This document shows, piece after piece, positions 23,713 to 35,166 of a DNA stretch of 64,000 nt. The notes beneath the pieces are model-generated. The model saw only the letters and a program-made list of their open reading frames with translations, was not told where the DNA came from and searched no databases. The position numbers were made by a program, and so were the translations under genes. Each line of letters opens with the position of its first letter. Position 1 is the first letter of the stretch. Origin of the DNA: Siderastrea siderea (lineage: Eukaryota > Cnidaria > Anthozoa > Scleractinia > Rhizangiidae); the NCBI GenBank assembly GCA_964030785.1, contig OZ034970.1, forward strand, positions 40,128,377 to 40,192,376, in the 5' to 3' direction.

Positions 23713-24702
23713 TTATGGCTGTTGGTCTGGTTCATTATTCTGTGATAATGTCTTCATGAAGAACTTCCTCATATCCTTCTGCCGCCAGCAATAAATCAGC
23801 GGATTCAAGACAGAGTTCATCATGGCAACTGTACGAGCCCAGGGTAGAAATACGTCATGTAGGCCATCATAGCCCTTCTTAGGCCTGAAGAGAACAAGTA
23901 AAGCCAAGGCTACAAAGCTGCCCAGTAGAGCACCGACAACGAGCACGGTTGTCTTGAATGCTTTGTTTTCTCTGGCGTATCTTTCCACTTCATCTAGAGG
24001 TAGTTGCTGTGTGTTGATCACTTTTTGGTGGCGCATTGTTTCACGGAACAAAATGGCGTAAGCAATAAGTATGAAAAGAATACAAGTTATCATACAAAAA
24101 ACCACCACAATATTCGAGGCAAAGCGGAGTTGACGTTGATCCACTGGAGACAATCCGTATCCAAGATAAAAAAGCAGGCAAAACACCCAAACTGTTATCA
24201 CTGCAATCCGCATATTTTTAGGTGTAACTATCGAAAGATAACGCATTGTGTATTTGATAGCAATGAGCCTCTCACCAGTTACTATCGAGAGATGAAGTAA
24301 CGTTAGTAACGAAACCAGGCCGAGAAGCCAGTTGTGGATTGTGCGAAGGGTGCAATTGTTATCAACGCCATTTAGCTGAAACGCTTTCCAGAAGACGAAA
24401 CAGGGCTGGACAACGAACCCACTGAGCAGATCCACTGCCGCTAAACAGGCCAGCAAGATGTTGGTGTTGGTCCGGAGTCTAGGCCTTCTTTTCACAGCTA
24501 TTATCACAAGGACGTTGAGCAGAACTGTAAAGGGACATGTGAGGCTGTTGACAATAATGGCGGCTACATAGCTTACTTCAGTGGCAGTGGTGAAGTCACC
24601 GTTATCAATACTATCATGGAAACGATCCAGGCAGGGTGTTTGAGATGCGGCTGCAGTGCTAGTGAGTTCGGTTGAGGCGTTTTGCTCAGTTGGGTTTGCC
24701 AT
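23713..24702 (-). CDS. Class A (rhodopsin-like) GPCR, 329 aa, copy 2
   Basis: Single-exon seven-helix receptor starting at an ATG (MANPTEQNAST). Approximate helices: TM1 44-70 (Asn63 in LLNVLV), TM2 80-100 (Asp91 in AAVDLL), TM3 ~118-142 (Cys117 before it for the usual disulfide), TM4 164-183, TM5 193-217, TM6 247-272, TM7 282-304. GERLIAIKY replaces the DRY motif, TM6 lacks the usual CWxP, and NPLIY is intact in TM7. The N-terminus carries an Asn sequon (NAS). These traits place it among the expanded cnidarian class A receptors of amine/adenosine/melanocortin-like type. Ligand and G-protein partner cannot be told. It signals at the plasma membrane by family rule. Converges with the bZIP gene. 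Confidence 0.92.
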   Translation of the reverse strand: MANPTEQNASTELTSTAAASQTPCLDRFHDSIDNGDFTTATEVSYVAAIIVNSLTCPFTVLLNVLVIIAVKRRPRLRTNTNILLACLAAVDLLSGFVVQPCFVFWKAFQLNGVDNNCTLRTIHNWLLGLVSLLTLLHLSIVTGERLIAIKYTMRYLSIVTPKNMRIAVITVWVFCLLFYLGYGLSPVDQRQLRFASNIVVVFCMITCILFILIAYAILFRETMRHQKVINTQQLPLDEVERYARENKAFKTTVLVVGALLGSFVALALLVLFRPKKGYDGLHDVFLPWARTVAMMNSVLNPLIYCWRQKDMRKFFMKTLSQNNEPDQQP

Positions 24703-26002
24703 GGCTGGTGCATACGCTGTTTGAAACCACCTTTTCTAAACTGATGTTTTGCAAGTGTGGTAGAAAAGGTTTGCCTTATCTATCACAATACATTCTACTG
24801 ACGTAGCCGGATGACATTTACAACTTTTATCAAGTGTGGTGAGTATTGTATCTGGAAGTAAATTGTGTTTTAAGTATGTTTTAAGAGCGGAATGCTTGGA
24901 AATAGCTTTTATCCCTGAAGATGGCTTTTTGCTGAGAACTTAATAGCGGCAATAAAAAAGTCCCACTTGTCAGAGTTTTGGGACTTAAAAATTCCGGCTT
25001 TCTTCAAGTGTCGAATTCATGAAAACTGACATATATTTCTTGCAAAAATTCCCACAAAAATGAAATTAATTTCTTTTTTTCCGGCTATTCTGAACTAGGA
25101 ACAGGATGAGGCGAGTTTTGAAATATGTATAAATTTTTTGTACCTCTTCTCATTAGTAGTCGTAGGCAAATGTTTGAAAATGAAAATTATATCCTTTTGT
25201 TCCAATACTGAATAAACATGTCAATTCAATTCAACTAAATTCATTTCATTTCAGTTCAATAGAAAATGACCCTAATTTGACATTGCTCGCGAATGAAATA
25301 ATATTGCATTCGTATGCAATGCAACGTATTTTTGAAGCTAAAAGAGTAATAATTGCAACCGCATTAAAAAAAATACGTTTTTCTTTTTCTGACGGTTTTC
25401 TTGTAGTCATGTTTCCGTTAAATTTTCTCGTTTTTTTAAATCGCGAAAATTGGAACACTAACAAAAAAAGCTATTTGATTTATTATGAGGTTTTTCCAAA
25501 GTCCCGAAAACTTAGGGTCGCGACTCGCGAGACATCGAAATTAAGTTGTACCGAACAAGCAATTCACGGAGTATTGATTATTTTTCCTTAAGATTTTAAA
25601 AACTTGTTCTTTTATTGTGGTAAAATAATAGTACAGCGGTGCAATTTAGATCATAAAAGAAGTTAAGTGCTGGCAAATTCCGCCTACTTACGAAGTTGCT
25701 GTAAGTAAGACGATGTTTTTCAAGTTGAACAACAACAGCGATCGGGTGTAGCTTTGTTCTTCGCTCTTTCTGTGACCTCGTTAAGCTAGCAACTGGTCTG
25801 TTGTCAGGGCAAACGATGAGCCAATTTTTTCCCTCACAAAAAAGAACCTTGCAAAAGAGAGCGTTCTAGATTTTTTGCGGGAGCAAACCCCTAAACCTTA
25901 CCACATCATGACCTGAAGTAAAGTAAACACATTTGGTTTTGTAGGATCAAAAGCAACAACGGACTACAATGTAAGCTCTTAAATCCGACAAATTACATGT
26001 AA

Positions 26003-26897
26003 CGGACGTGTTTAAAACACGAAATGGCGAAATGCCGAAATGCTGAAATGGCGAAATCTTGGTCTCTTCTGTCTCTTGCCTTAGCAAGAAAACGAAGGAC
26101 ACAAGCGAGCATAATCAAGAACGTCGCGTAATAGCGCTGAAGGTATTATAATCTTCAATGCGTCAAGCGATGAGAATTCAGGGGAATTCAATTGACATAA
26201 CGAATAAAATGATATAAAGAAATGGCCGTTAACTATCGGAGAAAAGCAAAGCAAATGATAGGATAAAAGAATTCTTTTCTGATTTGGTTTAAGGGGTGCT
26301 GCCGATTGGTTTGCCTGAAGTCGGTGCATACATAAAAACGCTGTTTATGAAAAGAAATCGAAACAATTTGCCGCGGGCTGTATTTTTTTAATCGTCCAAT
26401 TCTTCTAAACGTAAGCTTAGACACAATTTTATAACTTCTTTTCATTTGGACTCCGCATTTAAGATTCAGTTAAAGGAAACATTTTCTGTTTTGGTTCCAG
26501 GATTATGGTAAACGGATAATTTCGATAGCTTGACAGTATTTCCAAAAACATTGCAAGAAACGTGGAAACAATAACATATCGCACGCCAACAATTCTAACG
26601 GCAAACCAGCTCAGAACACATTAACACATTCGTTGAGAACGGCACCAGGGCGTTAAAGTCTAAGGTAATTTCGCTTAGGCACGAGCATTTCCTTCCAATT
26701 TTGATGGTTTTAAGAACCATCAAAGGTACGATTTACTTTTTTTGCAGCAGATCAGGAAGATGATTGCGTGTCACTGACCACTTCATGGTTGGACCGTTAG
26801 ACAAATTTTATTATTCATAATTTTATTTTTTATTATTTCGCTATTTCGCCATTTCGCCATTTCGTCATTTCGCCATTTCGTGTTTTAAACATGCCCG
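26003..26897. mobile_element. Non-autonomous TIR element with GAAATGGC octamer arms
   Basis: Left end CGGACGTGTTTAAAACACG plus a GAAATGGC-like array. Right end is the inverse: CATTTCGCCATTTCG array, then CGTGTTTTAAACATGCCCG. The ~770-bp interior has no transposase frame. The native right breakpoint of the 12-kb duplication lies inside it, at the end of the left array (26061/26062). The target-site duplication is not clear. Confidence 0.78.
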
Positions 26898-27353
26898 ACT
26901 GTAACAGCTTCAGAATTGTCACTAGTTTATTACAATTCATTAAGTTATAAGCAGCTAACAGCTGATAAGTGTTTACAGGGCAAGTAGGCTCAAGCAGTTC
27001 TCAATATGGAGATTACTTCACGGAAAGTGCACTCGTACGAGTTTTATTTTCGATTTTTTACAGTAGTGCCGAAAAACGGAAAAAGCGATCGTAGAGAAAA
27101 AGTAATGTTATCTAACATGCCTCAAAAGAAATCGTGCAAAGCACTTTGCATGCATAGGTCTAATGTAATTTTTTGATTCCATTGTTGCCAGTTGTTGCTG
27201 AATACTAAAAAAAAAAATGAGAACTGAAAACTGAACTGAAAAATCTAAAATGAATAACAAAAGAATAATAAATAAGTGAGGCAGATCTCTTCCTCTTCCA
27301 CGCCGATTTTATGCAACATGCAAGGACGGTCGGTCACCTAAAATAAGCTAGGG

Positions 27354-27491
27354 CCAGGGCAGCCTCGTTCCCAGTCGTCCTCGGCGAAATATCAGTTGTG
27401 ACGTCACCCGACGAGCTCGGCGATCGCGTTCGGTTCCAAGCCTCCCTCAGTCACCCAATAGCACTCAAGGCCTGGGGACGAGGCTGGGGCC
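27354..27491. mobile_element. MITE with GCAGCCTCGTTCCCAG-type inverted ends
   Basis: The left end CAGGGCAGCCTCGTTCCCAG is mirrored by CTGGGGACGAGGCTGGGG at the right across ~100 bp. Non-coding. Confidence 0.6.
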
Positions 27492-30400
27492 TGTGGTAAT
27501 ATTTAACCTATGACGGAACCAGGAGTGGATGTAGGAATTTCAGTCCAAATGGCAACTTGTACTTGATACTCTAACCCTTTAAGCCACAATAGTGATCAGC
27601 ATCAAATTTCTCCCATCATGTCAGTGCATTGTAACACATACAAGTCATGAGAATTAAGGAATTGGTCACTGAAGATGAATTGTCTTGATTTTTAAACAGG
27701 CTCTCCCAACTAGTACTTAAGAAAATGTATGGAGACCAGTAATGAAAATTTGTATTTGTATGACGATGAGAATTTGTGTAATGTACCCTATTTTCTTTCT
27801 ATAATTTTCTTTTTAGAGCTTCTGATTATCTCAAAATTAAAAAGGCGGGTACAGATTTGAAGGAGGGGTAAAGGTTCCTAACTCCCTAAACCCTCCCTAT
27901 GGCCCTACCAGAAATAACAGGTCAAAATTACACGTAAGGTCTTTTTGTTATTTTTTTCCGAACAAGTCAGCCTTCGGCCGACGACTGCCCTTCAAAAGCA
28001 CGCTAGAGAAAGCTCTGGTACCCAGTGCAAGATACATTGGAAGCACAATAAGTTCGTTTATAAACGCTAGTACGTTTTCCTTGTTTGGTGGAGTTTTGGC
28101 TAGGCGATAGCCTGTGTGACCCAAGTTAGCCAATAAGACTTCACCTACACCATGTGTCCGTTACCTCAGTTAGGAACGATCAGCAAGATGTTCGCGTGCT
28201 GCTCAGAATTTATGAAACATTAAATCGTTGTGTTTAGCTGGCTGTATTGTCCCTGGATATTTCATCTGGGAATAATTTTGCAAATAGTTAACGATATTTA
28301 ACTAATAACAGTGCACACTTTGCTTCTTTCAATTTCCGAGGCTCGCATTGACATTCTGGTGTTCAACCCAATAAGTACCTCCTTATTTAAAATTGTGTAC
28401 CTTCGCTGACTTTGAAAGTTTCAGAAGACTCAAATGCTCAAATTGTTATTAACTATGATTATTGCTGAATTCTCACACAAACTCCTTGTTTGGCGCCATA
28501 TATGCAGCGGTTTATAAATTAGGGATTTGTTCTTGGAGATCCCATCAACAGGTACCGGAACTAGGGTGAATAACGGAAGTAAAATTTATCAGCAGGTACC
28601 GGAAGTGGGATGAAGAACGGAATTGAAAACATGATCAGTTTTATTCATAAGTAGGGAATAAAGTAGTCCAAATTTCTTTCTTATCTTCTAAATCGTAATA
28701 TTAAGAAAACATTGACGATCTTATCAACAACAAACTAGTTTTTTTGCATTCTGACACGTTACTTTCGCGAATTCAGCGTTTTCTGTGTCGATACAGAATA
28801 AAGGTGTGAATACAACACCTGCAATATCTCACACCTAGAATGCAGTTTGTACTCGAAACATAAAAATAAATAGCAAAATTCCACAATCTCACCGCGGTAA
28901 CAACTTTCGAAGAGTTTGTCTGAAAATTAGTCATCATATTGCACAGCTATATATTTGCACGAAGTTAAATTTACTTTTGTTTTCTCTACATCGCCACTTT
29001 AAAAAGACAATTCAGTCTTCACGAACATCTGCAATTTCCCTGGTTTGGAGTGCCGTGAAATCTGTATTTTCGCGTTAACAATAATTAGCCCACGTCTCTT
29101 TACTTTTTGTTGTGTTTACACAATTTTCACAATTTTTCGATTGTTTACAAGCCTAACCCTTTCCACACTCGTCGCTGATTGGCCGACAAAAGACTGTACA
29201 GATACGGATGGCGTCAATTAGCCGAAATGAACAAGGTGATATATTTAATATTAACAATGTCATCAGTCCCCAAATAAGAGTAACACGAGCCTTCGAAAGA
29301 TCTGCTGGGTGGCGTCAGTATTTGGTTCAGATTCAAACCGAGATTTAGAGTGGAGCACAACAGAAGAGCAATAAGTTTTAAGTTGATGAACTACCGCGGA
29401 AAGGTCTTTTAATATGGAATTTCCGGTAAGTCATCAGGTAAGGACAATAATTTGTAATTAATGAAAAACATACAAGCAAACCTGGGGAGTCGGAGCTCTT
29501 GTTCCAGCGGTTTCGGAAACGTTGTGTTTGGAATTGAAGGAGTGATGTAAGGCGAACTAACCTTAGTGCCGTAAGGTTAACGGACGTCTTTTCAGTGCAT
29601 TAACATGGAGCAACTTCTGTTCCATCCGGGCAGATTTCGCCGAGATATCCACTCTTCGTGCTTTAACTGTGGTATCTACCTGCTGGGTTATGCGGGGTTA
29701 ATTGACAATAAGTGTCATTTATTATCAGGGTATTTTGACAAGGTCGTTTGCAAGCAAGCGCGAGACTGTTTTATAGAAGCGGTTAATTCTCTAAAAAGAA
29801 GAAAAGGAAGTAAACCTTGTGGATAAGACATAATAAAATGTTTCATTTATTAAAAGAAGTGAGAGCTTAACAAAAGTCATTGATATTTTACATAGTAAAG
29901 TGAATTAACAAACTCAGGTTTGTTATGGATGAAATAATTGACCACCTGTTACTAAACAAGCGAAGACGACAACCTCTTGAATCGGACCTATTCCCGGGAC
30001 CTTGCATCTCTTGATAATAAATGATACAACTCTTTTTGTAATGAACTCAAGATCAACTACGTTTTAAATTATTCGAGTTTAGCTCATCCCACAAATTCAG
30101 CTTACCGGAGGAGCTGTTAAGTGTCTGGACGAAGTGAACCGTTTCTATGTCCAGCAATGTCGCGTGATGACAAAATGTAGCACAAAAATAGATCTGGTGA
30201 AAATTTTACTTTCTATTCCTTTCGTTCCAGTGGCTAGGAATTCACCAGTGTTTCTCATACGCATTTGCAATGATAAGTTTGCAAGGAGGAAAATAGAAAA
30301 CAAGAAAATACAACTCACAATGGTTCAGGTTGAGGATTTCCTGACATCTCGCACTGCGGGGGTCAATTAGTTAATTTATTGGACAATTATATGAAAGACA

Positions 30401-31336
30401 AACACTCTTAACCTTTGAACCATCGTCGAGAATTCTTTGTCTAACTTTACATCTGTGGCTTATTATAATCTTCAAGCATTATTAATTAAACAAAAACTAG
30501 ACGACGAAACTAAAGAAGGAGATAGAACGGGGATATTACAGTTCCTTTGACGTTCGTATTCATTCTTAATCTTAAGATGATGCGATTATGTGTGAAGATG
30601 CAATTTATATGGCAAGGGAATTCACCTCATCTTGTCTATGATACGTCCTAGGTAAGATGCGAAGTGACCACACAAAAGGCGCAAAATTGCTGCTGGCATT
30701 TTCACTCATCTATTTCTACCTTTTAACCATCTATTCTCACTTTTCCTGTAAGCACGTCTCGATAAATCGCACTAATTCGTGCCTTATGTAAGAAACAACT
30801 AATTTTCTCTTGCATCTGACTGCAATGTTCACCAATTTATTGTTTTGTTTATTCTTACCAATTTCTCTTTAAATTTGTTGTTATATTATTTTAAAAAGTT
30901 ACAGGCATGTTCGTGACTCTGAGAACTAAAAAGGGTCAATTCCTCCAACCGAAACTGAATCTGAGACTTGAATAAGCTTGTTAGGCCTTGATGTAGGAAT
31001 GCTGAGCCCGGCAGTCCTAGACCTCGACATCGCCTTGGCCTAACACGCGATGTAACAAATCAACTCGACCAATATTTGCAATTATTATATTTATTCATCA
31101 CGCGCAGGCCAGGTGAATTCATTCATGCAATCCTATTGGCCAAAACCACGGTCCAGAGTTTTCCATCTGGAACTCTCGCTTTTCATTGAGCGCTTCCATG
31201 GCTTCGTCTTGGTGGTGGTCTCGGTCCACATGTGGTGCACATTTAATATCTTGGTTCATATTTCGGTGGCCATTATTTAAACAAAAAAAGTTACTCTTTC
31301 TACTCCCAGCTACTTGTATGCCCGTACCCACTTGAG

Positions 31337-31351
31337 GGGGGGGGGGGGGGG
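31337..31351. repeat. Poly(G) tract
   Basis: Uninterrupted G run of about 17 bases within 31335-31352. Prone to length error in assembly. Confidence 0.8.
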
Positions 31352-31434
31352 TGGATACACCCTTGTCTTATCTACTAATTACCATGTTTGCCACAGAGTT
31401 GTCTGACAACTTGTTCTATATATGTATGGTTGTA

Positions 31435-31620
31435 ATAGGCTATTTCCGAGTTATTTTGGCCTCCTTTTTAAAGCGAGGCCCTCCTGCGCATACTTTAAAG
31501 CGATGTGAAGGTTAGTTTAATTTGCATTTGAATTGAGACTCAATTCTCGTATATGAAAGGCTGTGCATCAGGCCTCGCTTTGAAAAACGGAAAGTGGCTA
31601 AGGCAATTCGGAAATTGCCT
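31435..31620. mobile_element. Palindromic MITE, ATAGGCCATTTCCGAATT family, member 3 (diverged)
   Basis: ATAGGCTATTTCCGAGTT at the left and GGCAATTCGGAAATTGCC at the right. The internal AAAGCGAGGCC / GGCCTCGCTTTGAAAA and TATATGAAAGGCTGTGCA segments match members at 7356 and 19461. It lies just 3' of the tyrosine recombinase gene. Confidence 0.82.
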
Positions 31621-31972
31621 TTTTAAACATCCACACGCGGAGCGTGCTTCAACAGCGAAGCCCACCAGGCAGGTGCCTCTAAAACAGAAGGGAATCCCTT
31701 AAAATTTACCTCCTTACTGATCAGAAACACTCCTTCTCAAACTCATTAATTATTCATATTGTTATCAGCCTACCAGAACGGCCCATTCTGGTTAGGTGGA
31801 TGAGTTTAGAAACCCAATGAAAAACGAGTTGAAAACCACACGCGTTTAGAAACGATTTCAAACCCGTGTGTAAATTGTTTCTTAATCTGCATATTCAAAA
31901 GGCAAGACGAAAACATGGACATCAACAAATTTATTTATTCACACATTTCAAAGTTCATACATTAAATAAAGC

Positions 31973-33397
31973 TTATTTGCTATTAACGTTGAATGTGACG
32001 TTGCAGTTATTAAAGTCACCAAAACAAAAAGCTGTATCCTTCTTTAAATTAAATTCCTTCTCAATAGGCATGACCTTGTCATTTGGTTCATTTTTATCCT
32101 GGCTCGCACACTTCGGCCCTAAAATAGCGCTTACTTTAGAAATAACTTTCTCCTCTGGTTTTTCGTACTTAAGAAGAGAATCTGACTTGTGCCCAGTTCT
32201 ATCGCGGATTAGTTTACTATCAACCCCTGCATTAAACAGAGTAGAGGCACATGTAACCCGTAGGGAGTGGGAGGTCTTCCGTTTCAGCCCTGCGGCTTTG
32301 CACATATCTGGCAAAATTTGATTTAACGTATTAACACCCACAGGCGATTTATCGAATGAAAATTTTTTTGCATTCGGCCTAAAATAGAAGGCTTCCATAT
32401 CTTTACCAATGCATTCAACTAGACCGACATACAAACGATACATGTCAACTAGACAGGGGTCGTGCTTTTCACCAACTTCGTGACAAATATGTCTTACAAC
32501 ACGTGGCTCATACTTGAGATCCAGTAAACCCCCATGGAACGTCTTCGAGACGTTCTCCTCATACCGAATATAGTTATCGCCAATTTCAAAATTATTTAAA
32601 CTAATACTCCTATGCTCGCTAGCACGGAGGCCAAATAACTTCCCGTTATAAAAATAAACGGTATTCAATAACGACTTAGCTTGGTGATTTCCTAACAACC
32701 CTAATGTCCAAAATTTTCTTTCGTCCTCTTCATTGACAGGTTGCTTTTCTTCTTTCTTGTTCGCAATTCCAATCCCAAGTCTTGTCCCTTCCTTCATTTC
32801 CGCGTCAAGAACACGACGCAAGATAGAAAACCTACAAGAAAATAAACATAACCTTGAATTCAGCTGGACTATAACAATATGAGAGCAAATTATGACAATG
32901 AAAGCAACACTACTGCACCTTTTGTCTGATGCATCGAGGAGATTGAAATCCAAGTTTGCATTCTTTTCCTCCATGAATCGACGTATTCCGCACACAATCT
33001 GATATATGGTTCTGGGTGGGTATCTTTCCTTTGATGGTTTAGCAACTTCTTGGATAAACTTTGCCAGCCAATAATTGAGGCTTAAAGCATCCATTTCAAG
33101 CAACGGAAATTCCAAGGACTGAACTTTGTGCAGATCGTAATTTTTAAATAGACCGCCTGGTTCCAACGTTGCTACTTTAGGAACTCGGACTTTTTGCCAT
33201 TGTTCAAAAATTCCAACCGCCCATTTGTTTTTATATTGGGTAGACTTCGGAATAGCGCTGGCCACACACTTTTCTTCTTGTTCAAAAGTTTTGGCAGCTC
33301 TAAATCTGTACTCTGCCATTTCTGCCATTTGGCTTGTGAATTCAAAGCAACGTGTTTGCTTCGAACTGACAATCAACAAGACTGAAAAACGTTGCAT
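31973..33397 (-). CDS. Tyrosine recombinase, Crypton/DUF3504-like
   Basis: The frame is open on the minus strand for 481 codons when read without splicing. The first ATG is at 33397; ATGs at 33328 and 33319 (MAEMAEYRF) are also plausible starts. The C-terminal half has the tyrosine-recombinase catalytic set: Arg in LFGLRASEHR (~265), His-x-x-Arg in TSHSLRVT (384, 387), His in DRTGH (410), and the Tyr nucleophile in LLKYEKP (418), all in the usual order. The N-terminal ~150 residues resemble the core-binding part of DUF3504 proteins. Residues ~167-195 are a hydrophobic insert that reads as an unspliced 87-nt intron (32832-32918); removing it restores family-like sequence. All catalytic residues are present, so it is either an active Crypton-type element or a domesticated derivative. 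No long inverted ends were found, consistent with Cryptons. Confidence 0.85.
   Translation of the reverse strand: MQRFSVLLIVSSKQTRCFEFTSQMAEMAEYRFRAAKTFEQEEKCVASAIPKSTQYKNKWAVGIFEQWQKVRVPKVATLEPGGLFKNYDLHKVQSLEFPLLEMDALSLNYWLAKFIQEVAKPSKERYPPRTIYQIVCGIRRFMEEKNANLDFNLLDASDKRCSSVAFIVIICSHIVIVQLNSRLCLFSCRFSILRRVLDAEMKEGTRLGIGIANKKEEKQPVNEEDERKFWTLGLLGNHQAKSLLNTVYFYNGKLFGLRASEHRSISLNNFEIGDNYIRYEENVSKTFHGGLLDLKYEPRVVRHICHEVGEKHDPCLVDMYRLYVGLVECIGKDMEAFYFRPNAKKFSFDKSPVGVNTLNQILPDMCKAAGLKRKTSHSLRVTCASTLFNAGVDSKLIRDRTGHKSDSLLKYEKPEEKVISKVSAILGPKCASQDKNEPNDKVMPIEKEFNLKKDTAFCFGDFNNCNVTFNVNSK
32832..32918 (-). other. In-phase 87-nt intron in the tyrosine recombinase gene
   Basis: On the minus strand, donor AAAAG|GTGCAGTAG and acceptor TTTTCTTGTAG|GTTTTC bound 87 nt (29 codons) with no stop. 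Retention would add a hydrophobic insert between the N-terminal and catalytic halves. Confidence 0.75.
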
Positions 33398-33550
33398 TAA
33401 ATGCAAGAATAATTTCACACACTAGCACGTCGGCGACGGGATCTCAATCAACGCCTCAAAGCGTTGATTACGATCCACAAATAGAATATTTGAATCGAGA
33501 AAACTCATTAAAATGATAAGTGCTTCTAATTTTTTTTGTTGGAGAAGTAA

Positions 33551-33690
33551 TTTCAAAAACTCGTGCTTCGGGTTTCATCAGGTTTCCAAACACTCGAAAA
33601 CAATAAAACCACTCGGCCTGCGGCCTCGTGGTTTCAAATGTTTTCTCGTGTTTGGAAACCTGATGAAACCCTCGCACTCGTTTTTGAAAT
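33551..33690. mobile_element. Foldback MITE
   Basis: The left arm TTCAAAAACTCGTGCTTCGG, through GGTTTCATCAGGTTTCCAAA, is mirrored by GTTTGGAAACCTGATGAAAC to CGCACTCGTTTTTGAAAT. The arms are ~60 bp around a CTCGGCCTGCGGCCTCGTGG centre. Confidence 0.88.
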
Positions 33691-35020
33691 AGTACATCCA
33701 TATTTTATTCTCAGGCTGGCTGTGGAGTGTATATGGAGCCTGGGACTGTCATTCGAAGCGTGGGAAATCCAGTTCCTGACGGTAACATGGCGGTGGACCC
33801 TAATTTCGAGATAGCAGATCTCCCAGTGAAGCTTGAACTGCGTTACGTAATCGAATCGAAGCGCGCTGCTCATGGCCTGGATTGTCCGAAGATCGAATAC
33901 CGCTCGAAAAATTCCAAGAATGAACAAGTATTTCATATTCTATTTTAGTTTCATACCATTTCTTATTACTGGGCAACCTTCTGGTCAAAGTTCGACTGTA
34001 AATAGCAAAAAACAATAATACAAGATTGAATGGCGAACAGAAATATAGCCACCATAACAAGCGTTTAAGTGAGTTTTTCATGCATGACACATGAAACCAT
34101 TATTTTGAATGAAAGTTGGGTCGAGAGCATACGCGCAGAAAAAACCCGCGGAAACACTTGTTACGCTGGCTATAAAACCAAAAAATCATTTTAATTTGAT
34201 AGTACATCGTTATTAATGACATTCTGTTTTAAACTTGGTAAAGTGTTTGACCGCAGGAGTCTTTATGCTCTATCTAGAGTGATCGTCCCGGTGAGAGCAA
34301 GTCCTAATAAGAGCTTGATGACATCATTTAAAAATTGCTTCACTTAACAGTTGCTTCAAAATACAAAATATCATGCATATGGCAATAACGTGCAGCGCAA
34401 AAATAAGCAAAGATTATTGCCAGGGTTTGGTTGATTTGTACAATTAACCTGGGTAGGACGTGGGCCACTCTTAGCGATTGTGCATGTTTCGTCCTTAAAA
34501 AAAATTTGGCCGATAAATATTATTCATATAGATTCAATCTAACCTTACAAATCCTGTTTGTAAGTTTGTAGCTCTATAGAACGTTCACATATAAACGAGG
34601 TTTAGGCGTCAGTTAAATACGCACATGCAGATTAGTTCTTTGGAATTGCCAATATAGGCCTCAGGATGAGGTATCCAACTCGCGCTTTCCTTGTGGCGCA
34701 GTTACTTTTTCCTCAGTGCCTGCATTATCTCCATCGCACACAGTGTTCCCTGTATTGCCAGGTTATTTTGTCCTTTCTAAGAGATCACCTCTTTGCTTTT
34801 TCTCTTTCATTGTCGAGGAATTGATCTTATGATCTTATGATCTTATCCGAGCCTTCTGAGAAGTGCTGTTGGTCATCTGCGGGTGCTGAGGGCGCCCTAT
34901 TCGGGACCTCATTTAATCGGTCTCGCTATCATTTCAGCAGAGGACGCTCTCTGTGTCCTTTCCAGTTTGCTTCCTGTCATTGTTCCTGGCTGGCTTAATC
35001 CGACTCTTTCTTGTTGTCCT
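33691..35020. other. Unannotated intergenic
   Basis: Short opposing open frames only; no splice pattern, domain or repeat recognised. Confidence 0.4.
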
Positions 35021-35166
35021 GGCCCCAGTTGTTCAAAAGTTGGATAGCGCTATCCACCGGATAAATCACTATCCCGACAGTGGATAAGTGTTAGGGAGAC
35101 CAATTGCGTTATCCTCTGGATAGTGATTGGTGGATAGCGCAATCCAACTTTTGAACAACTGGGGCC
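35021..35166. mobile_element. Foldback MITE with GGCCCCAGTTGTTCAAAAGT ends
   Basis: Termini GGCCCCAGTTGTTCAAAAGT and ACTTTTGAACAACTGGGGCC are perfect 20-bp inverted repeats. The arms continue as TGGATAGCGC(T/A)ATCCAC on both sides. 146 bp, non-coding. Confidence 0.92.

Larger units (their letters stand above)
14022..26061. repeat. Tandem segmental duplication, copy 2
   Basis: Second unit in direct orientation, immediately after copy 1. The junction reads CGAAATCTTG then AGAGAAAAACC. The same transposon arm at the end of this copy continues instead as CGAAATCTTGGTCTCTTCTG, so the native right breakpoint is after 26061. This copy lacks the 1.3 kb element found in copy 1. It carries the intact GPCR but a bZIP gene without its splice donor. 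Confidence 0.95.
26898..31434. other. Largely unannotated intergenic stretch
   Basis: Apart from the foldback element at 27354-27491, I see no supported gene. An ATG frame at 29605-29826 (73 codons, Cys-rich, ends KGSKPCG) and a frame at 27948-28133 (minus, no ATG) are open, but have no splice or family support. A near-duplicate pair around CAGGTACCGGAA lies at ~28550-28600. Confidence 0.4.

Noticed and set aside
606..26061. The two 12-kb copies being two haplotypes misassembled in tandem
   Set aside because: Not excluded, but less likely: the junction is a novel join with microhomology inside a transposon arm, and the flanks on both sides are unique. Long reads over 13900-14100 would decide.
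27948..28133. Minus-strand frame NLGHTGYRLAKTPPN...
   Set aside because: No ATG, no convincing acceptor or donor, and no recognised family. Could be an exon but unsupported.
29605..29826. 73-aa ATG frame with several cysteines
   Set aside because: No signal peptide, domain, splice partner or second copy; one short frame is expected by chance in this much sequence.
31119..31331. Minus-strand 70-aa frame rich in charged residues near the poly(G) tract
   Set aside because: No homology recognised and no supporting splice sites.
33468..33936. Several mutually overlapping frames on both strands
   Set aside because: They arise from the foldback MITE at 33551-33690, which is open in mirrored frames.
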